Shown here: one piece after another, positions 4,531 through 7,094 of the stretch
Layout of the letters: every line of letters begins with the position of its first letter
Numbering within the stretch: the stretch's first letter is position 1
NCBI GenBank assembly: GCA_903879465.1
Contig: CAIRLQ010000046.1
Location: 1-7,094 of the forward strand
Source of the DNA: an uncultured Opitutia bacterium
GTDB lineage: Bacteria > Verrucomicrobiota > Verrucomicrobiia > Opitutales > UBA953
Length of the DNA: 7,094 nucleotides
Direction: 5' to 3'
Notes under the pieces: generated by a model
The model's input: only the letters and a program-made list of their open reading frames with translations
Database searches by the model: none
What the model was told of the DNA's origin: nothing
Program-made: the position numbers and the translations under genes

Positions 4531-5635
4531 AACTTCTCTTGGAGCCCTGCTCCTCCTCAGCCCGCTCGTCCGGGCTGAATACATCCGCACCGAGGGCTCG
4601 TGGCAGATCAAGCCTGGCACGCAGTCTGACGTGACCCCCGCCGAGCGCGTCTCCCATATCCTGCTCGTCATGGACCGCGCCAGCCGCGAAGCCGAAGCGG
4701 GCGACTCTGCCGCCGCACTCAAGGTTTGGGCGATCATCGCGGAAGCCGAACGTGGCACCGAAGCCGAAGCCGTCTCACTGGTTCAGCAAGCACGCCTCTT
4801 CACTGCCCGCGGACAGTTTGAAAACGCCTCGGCGCTCATCAACGAACTCCACGAGCGACAGACCAACTTCAGCGGCTTCCAGCAAGCGGTGCAGTTGCAA
4901 TTCGAGATCGGTAATCATTACGCAGCCGGCGATCGCCGATATCTCGGCGGATGGTTCCCATGGTTCCGGGATCCAGTCGCCGCCATCGGGGCTTGGGAAG
5001 TGGCGGTCAAACTCGCCCCGCACGGACCTTTGGCTGACGAATGCCTTATCCGGGCCGCCCGCCTCGCGCTCGGAAAAGACATTACAGCCAAAGCGGATGA
5101 GATCCTCGAACGCCTTGTAAGCGATTACGCGAGTTCGAAGCATGCCCCAGAAGCCCTGGAAATGCTGGCTACGCTTCGCTCCAATGAATCCATGGGGCCC
5201 GACTGGGATCAGTCCACGACCAACGCCGCCACCGACCATTGGCGAACCTTGGCCGAGCAGTTTCCTAATCATCCCCGGGCGAAAAACGCCGCTGAGCAGA
5301 TCGCCTTGCTGCGCGACCGCGCCGCCCGCGCCCGGCTGAACCTCGCCAAGTTTTACTGGCTTAACCGTAACAACCCAGAAGCCGCCAAGCTCATGGCCAA
5401 CTCCTGTCGCACCCTCTCGCCGGACTCGGCGGCCGCCAAGGAAGCGCAAGCGCTGCTCGACACGATTCAAAAGGACCCCACCCCGCCGAAGTCGCTCGCC
5501 GACAAACTCCTCGGCGTCTACCCGCGCCCCAAGATGTCCTTCGACGTGAAACCAACGGTGGTCGGCGAAGATCTCGACTCCTTAGGATTCAAGAAAGAAG
5601 CCCCGAAGTCAGCCACCGACACCGAACGTCGATGA
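4514..5635 (+). CDS. BamD-like TPR protein, probable outer-membrane protein assembly factor
   Basis: This 373-residue exported protein has a signal peptide (MNLLAKTSLGALLLLSPLVRA, probable cleavage after A21). Mature residues are rich in Ala/Leu helical hairpins of tetratricopeptide type: roughly 55-80, 86-112, 157-205 and 240-318. The best family clue is residues 240-315: FPNHPRAKNAAEQIALLRDR, then ARLNLAKFYWLNRNNPEAAK and later LSPDSAAAKEAQALL. These follow the BamD/YfiO pattern of YP-x-S, LKDRLA, then an A-x-x-Y-x-x-R-x-x-x-x-A helix pair. BamD anchors the BAM complex that inserts beta-barrel proteins into the outer membrane. Unlike classical BamD, there is no lipobox Cys, so attachment to the outer membrane would need another means. 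The extra N-terminal 100 residues and a Pro/Lys-rich C-terminal tail make it longer than E. coli BamD (~245). Its start lies inside fabH (17-nt overlap) and its stop overlaps lptE. A generic periplasmic TPR scaffold is the alternative. Confidence 0.68.
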   Translation: MNLLAKTSLGALLLLSPLVRAEYIRTEGSWQIKPGTQSDVTPAERVSHILLVMDRASREAEAGDSAAALKVWAIIAEAERGTEAEAVSLVQQARLFTARGQFENASALINELHERQTNFSGFQQAVQLQFEIGNHYAAGDRRYLGGWFPWFRDPVAAIGAWEVAVKLAPHGPLADECLIRAARLALGKDITAKADEILERLVSDYASSKHAPEALEMLATLRSNESMGPDWDQSTTNAATDHWRTLAEQFPNHPRAKNAAEQIALLRDRAARARLNLAKFYWLNRNNPEAAKLMANSCRTLSPDSAAAKEAQALLDTIQKDPTPPKSLADKLLGVYPRPKMSFDVKPTVVGEDLDSLGFKKEAPKSATDTERR

Positions 5636-6117
5636 GAACCGCTTTCGCCCTCTGCTGTGCGTTGATCATTACAGGTTGTGCCTCCTATCGACTCGGCGGA
5701 CCTAAGCTTGCCTTCCGCACCATCGAGGTCGCCCCGATTCGTAATTCCACGCCGAGGCCTGGCACGCACGCGGCACTGCAGGGCAAAATCGTCGAAGCGC
5801 TGAGTTCTGACCCGCGCGTGAAAATCGGCCCCGGAGACGCTCGGCTAGACATTGAAGTCACGCAGTATCACCGCGACGGCTTCACCACAAAGACTGGCGA
5901 TGCCTATACCTATACTAGCTATCGCTCCTCGTTCACCGTCCGCTGTACGCTCAGCGCCGACAATGGACGTCGCATGCTCTTCAAGGATCGGGAGTTTTCC
6001 TCCATCGCCACACTACAGACCTCTGGAGACGCTGCCGCGGAAGAACTCAGCCTCGGACCCACGCTATTCGCCGACATCGCCGCGCAGATTCGCGAGGCGG
6101 CCACTACCGCCTGGTAA
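5632..6117 (+). CDS. lptE: LPS-assembly lipoprotein LptE
   Basis: LptE plugs the LptD beta-barrel and helps insert LPS into the outer leaflet of the outer membrane. The 161-residue product has a lipoprotein signal (MRTAFALCCALIITGC), with lipobox ITGC and acylated Cys at 16, followed at once by ASYRLGG, the Tyr-Arg-Leu signature seen after the LptE Cys. Then comes TIEVAPIRNSTPRPG (30-44), like the family's first strand 'i.V..f.N.T..pg', an amphipathic helix with LQGKIVEAL (49-57), and LDIEVTQYHRDG (72-83). Its start overlaps the previous stop in an ATGA (5632-5635), so the two are probably translationally coupled. No lptD is in the window. The residue after the Cys is Ala, not Asp, which fits outer-membrane sorting by E. 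coli rules. Confidence 0.82.
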   Translation: MRTAFALCCALIITGCASYRLGGPKLAFRTIEVAPIRNSTPRPGTHAALQGKIVEALSSDPRVKIGPGDARLDIEVTQYHRDGFTTKTGDAYTYTSYRSSFTVRCTLSADNGRRMLFKDREFSSIATLQTSGDAAAEELSLGPTLFADIAAQIREAATTAW

Positions 6118-6119
6118 TC

Positions 6120-6770
6120 ATGCCTTCTGCCGTCGTCGCCCCCTCCCTGCTCGCCGCCAATCACGGCGACTTCGCACAGGGCGTTCGCACGGTCGAGCAA
6201 GCCGGCCTCAGCTGGTTGCATCTTGATATCATGGATGGGCATTTCGTGCCTAACATAAGTTTCGGCCCTCAAGTCGTCGCGGACCTCCGCCCGTTGACGA
6301 AACTCCATTTTGACGTGCACCTAATGCTCACGAACCCCGACCGTTTTGTGGCGGCGTTCGCGAAGGCTGGAGCCGAGCGCCTCACCGTCCACGTCGAAGC
6401 CGACCATGATGTCGCGAAGACCATTGCCGCAATCAAGAGCGCCGGCATGTCTGCAGGCATCGCGATGAATCCCGACACCGATCCAAGGAAACTCCTTCCG
6501 CACCTTGACTCCGTAGATCTGGCGCTGTGCATGACGGTCTTCCCGGGCTTCGGCGGACAAGCGTTCATCCCGAGCGTACTTAAAAGCATCGAGTTCCTCG
6601 CCGCAGAGCGCTCACGCCGCGGGGCCAACTTCCGCCTCGAAGTCGATGGCGGCATCAATCTCGACACCGGCCACCAATGTCGCACTGCCGGCGCTGACAC
6701 GTTTGTCGCCGGTACGGCTTTTTTCAAGGCCGCTGACCGTTCGGCCTTCGCTCGGGAATTGACGGCCTAA
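6120..6770 (+). CDS. rpe: Ribulose-phosphate 3-epimerase
   Basis: Rpe interconverts D-ribulose 5-phosphate and D-xylulose 5-phosphate in the cytosolic pentose-phosphate pathway. The 216-residue TIM barrel is full length and begins APSLLAANHGDF (7-18). Metal/catalytic residues are all present: H34 and D36 in HLDIMDGHFVPNISFG, H67 in FDVHLML and D176 in EVDGGIN. The phosphate-binding loop is TVFPGFGGQAF (139-149) and the second phosphate site is AGADTFVAGTAFF (190-202). Phe stands where many homologues have Asn or Glu before PGFGGQ; this is probably a tolerated variant. The start is 2 nt after the lptE stop, so it is likely the last gene of the operon. Its TAA overlaps the rlmN stop on the other strand, leaving no room for an intergenic terminator. 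Confidence 0.97.
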   Translation: MPSAVVAPSLLAANHGDFAQGVRTVEQAGLSWLHLDIMDGHFVPNISFGPQVVADLRPLTKLHFDVHLMLTNPDRFVAAFAKAGAERLTVHVEADHDVAKTIAAIKSAGMSAGIAMNPDTDPRKLLPHLDSVDLALCMTVFPGFGGQAFIPSVLKSIEFLAAERSRRGANFRLEVDGGINLDTGHQCRTAGADTFVAGTAFFKAADRSAFARELTA

Positions 6771-7094
6771 GCCGTTGCCGGCGGTGCAATTCCGCCCGTC
6801 GCCTTTTCCGTCTGCAAGCGCAACTGCCCGCAGGCAGCGTCGATATCATGCCCCTTCTCGCGACGCAAAGTCGCCGTGACGCCGAGACCACGGAGCTCCT
6901 TGACGAAGCGGTCTTGACGGGTGAGCGAAGGACGGACCCATGACAGGCCTTCGACCTTGTTATAGGGGATAAGATTAACGTGCGCGTGCAGCTCGCGGGC
7001 GATGACGGCGAGTCGTTTGGCCTGATCGAGCGAGTCGTTGATATCCTCGATTAGGATGAACTCTAAGGTGAGCATCCGCCCGTGCTTACGGGCG
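6767..7094 (-). CDS. rlmN: 23S rRNA (adenine2503-C2)/tRNA (adenine37-C2)-methyltransferase RlmN, C-terminal part
   Basis: RlmN is a radical-SAM enzyme that methylates C2 of A2503 in 23S rRNA and A37 in some tRNAs. Only the last 108 codons are inside the window; the frame remains open to base 7094, and the radical-SAM CxxxCxxC cluster would lie beyond it. Visible signatures are LTLEFILIEDINDSLDQA, HVNLIPYNKVEG and GVTATLRREKGHDIDAACGQL. The Cys of AACGQL (codon at 6830-6832) is the conserved residue that forms the methyl-transfer thioether intermediate. The C-terminal tail after GQL is short (about 17 residues). The stop, TAG at 6769-6767, overlaps the convergent rpe stop. Confidence 0.95.
   Translation of the reverse strand, partial: ARKHGRMLTLEFILIEDINDSLDQAKRLAVIARELHAHVNLIPYNKVEGLSWVRPSLTRQDRFVKELRGLGVTATLRREKGHDIDAACGQLRLQTEKATGGIAPPATA

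Noticed and set aside
4775..5470. 231-codon minus-strand frame inside the BamD-like gene
   Set aside because: The + frame is co-linear with its operon, has a signal peptide and BamD-like helices; the antisense frame shows no motif and no start signals.

Overview
This is a GC-rich, gene-dense chromosomal window carrying mostly housekeeping and envelope genes. I see no mobile element, phage gene, CRISPR array, tRNA or rRNA. An LPS-assembly lipoprotein (LptE), a BamD-like outer-membrane assembly protein and a GmhB-type heptose phosphatase point to a Gram-negative, LPS-bearing bacterium. The overall style (rpmF-plsX-fabH followed by envelope genes, few Shine-Dalgarno motifs, a Cys-free L32) would fit Verrucomicrobiota (Opitutae-like). 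That placement is inferred from gene content and style and is not proven here.

Layout. Bases 1-1148 (+) hold the 3' end of pdxA (vitamin B6 synthesis), whose stop overlaps the start of a secreted Fe3+/cobalamin-type solute-binding protein. Bases 1182-1531 (+) form a compact single-gene unit: a possible promoter, a small exported protein made of three exact copies of a CPC-containing 12-residue core on a 22-residue period, and a very strong intrinsic terminator. Bases 1538-2086 (-) encode the GmhB/HisB-N-type HAD phosphatase, convergent with the repeat protein. A 103-bp divergent region with an unusual G-tract cluster separates it from the main operon.

Bases 2190-6770 (+) appear to be one transcription unit: rpmF (ribosomal protein L32), plsX, fabH, bamD-like, lptE, rpe. 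From fabH onward the genes overlap or nearly abut (17-nt overlap, 4-nt ATGA overlap, 2-nt gap). The unit links a ribosomal protein, the start of phospholipid and fatty-acid synthesis, outer-membrane protein and LPS insertion, and pentose-phosphate metabolism. Bases 6767-7094 (-) are the C-terminal end of rlmN (23S rRNA/tRNA m2A methyltransferase), whose stop overlaps the rpe stop tail-to-tail.

The best candidate for something undescribed is the small exported CPC-repeat protein: its three repeats differ in DNA only by synonymous changes, a sign of selection on the peptide. Second-tier points are the tandem hairpins filling the rpmF-plsX gap, the G-tracts inside the proposed rpmF promoter, clustered CTTAAG hexamers in rpmF-plsX, the missing zinc ligands in the phosphatase, and the near-absence of Shine-Dalgarno sequences. 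The rest looks ordinary.
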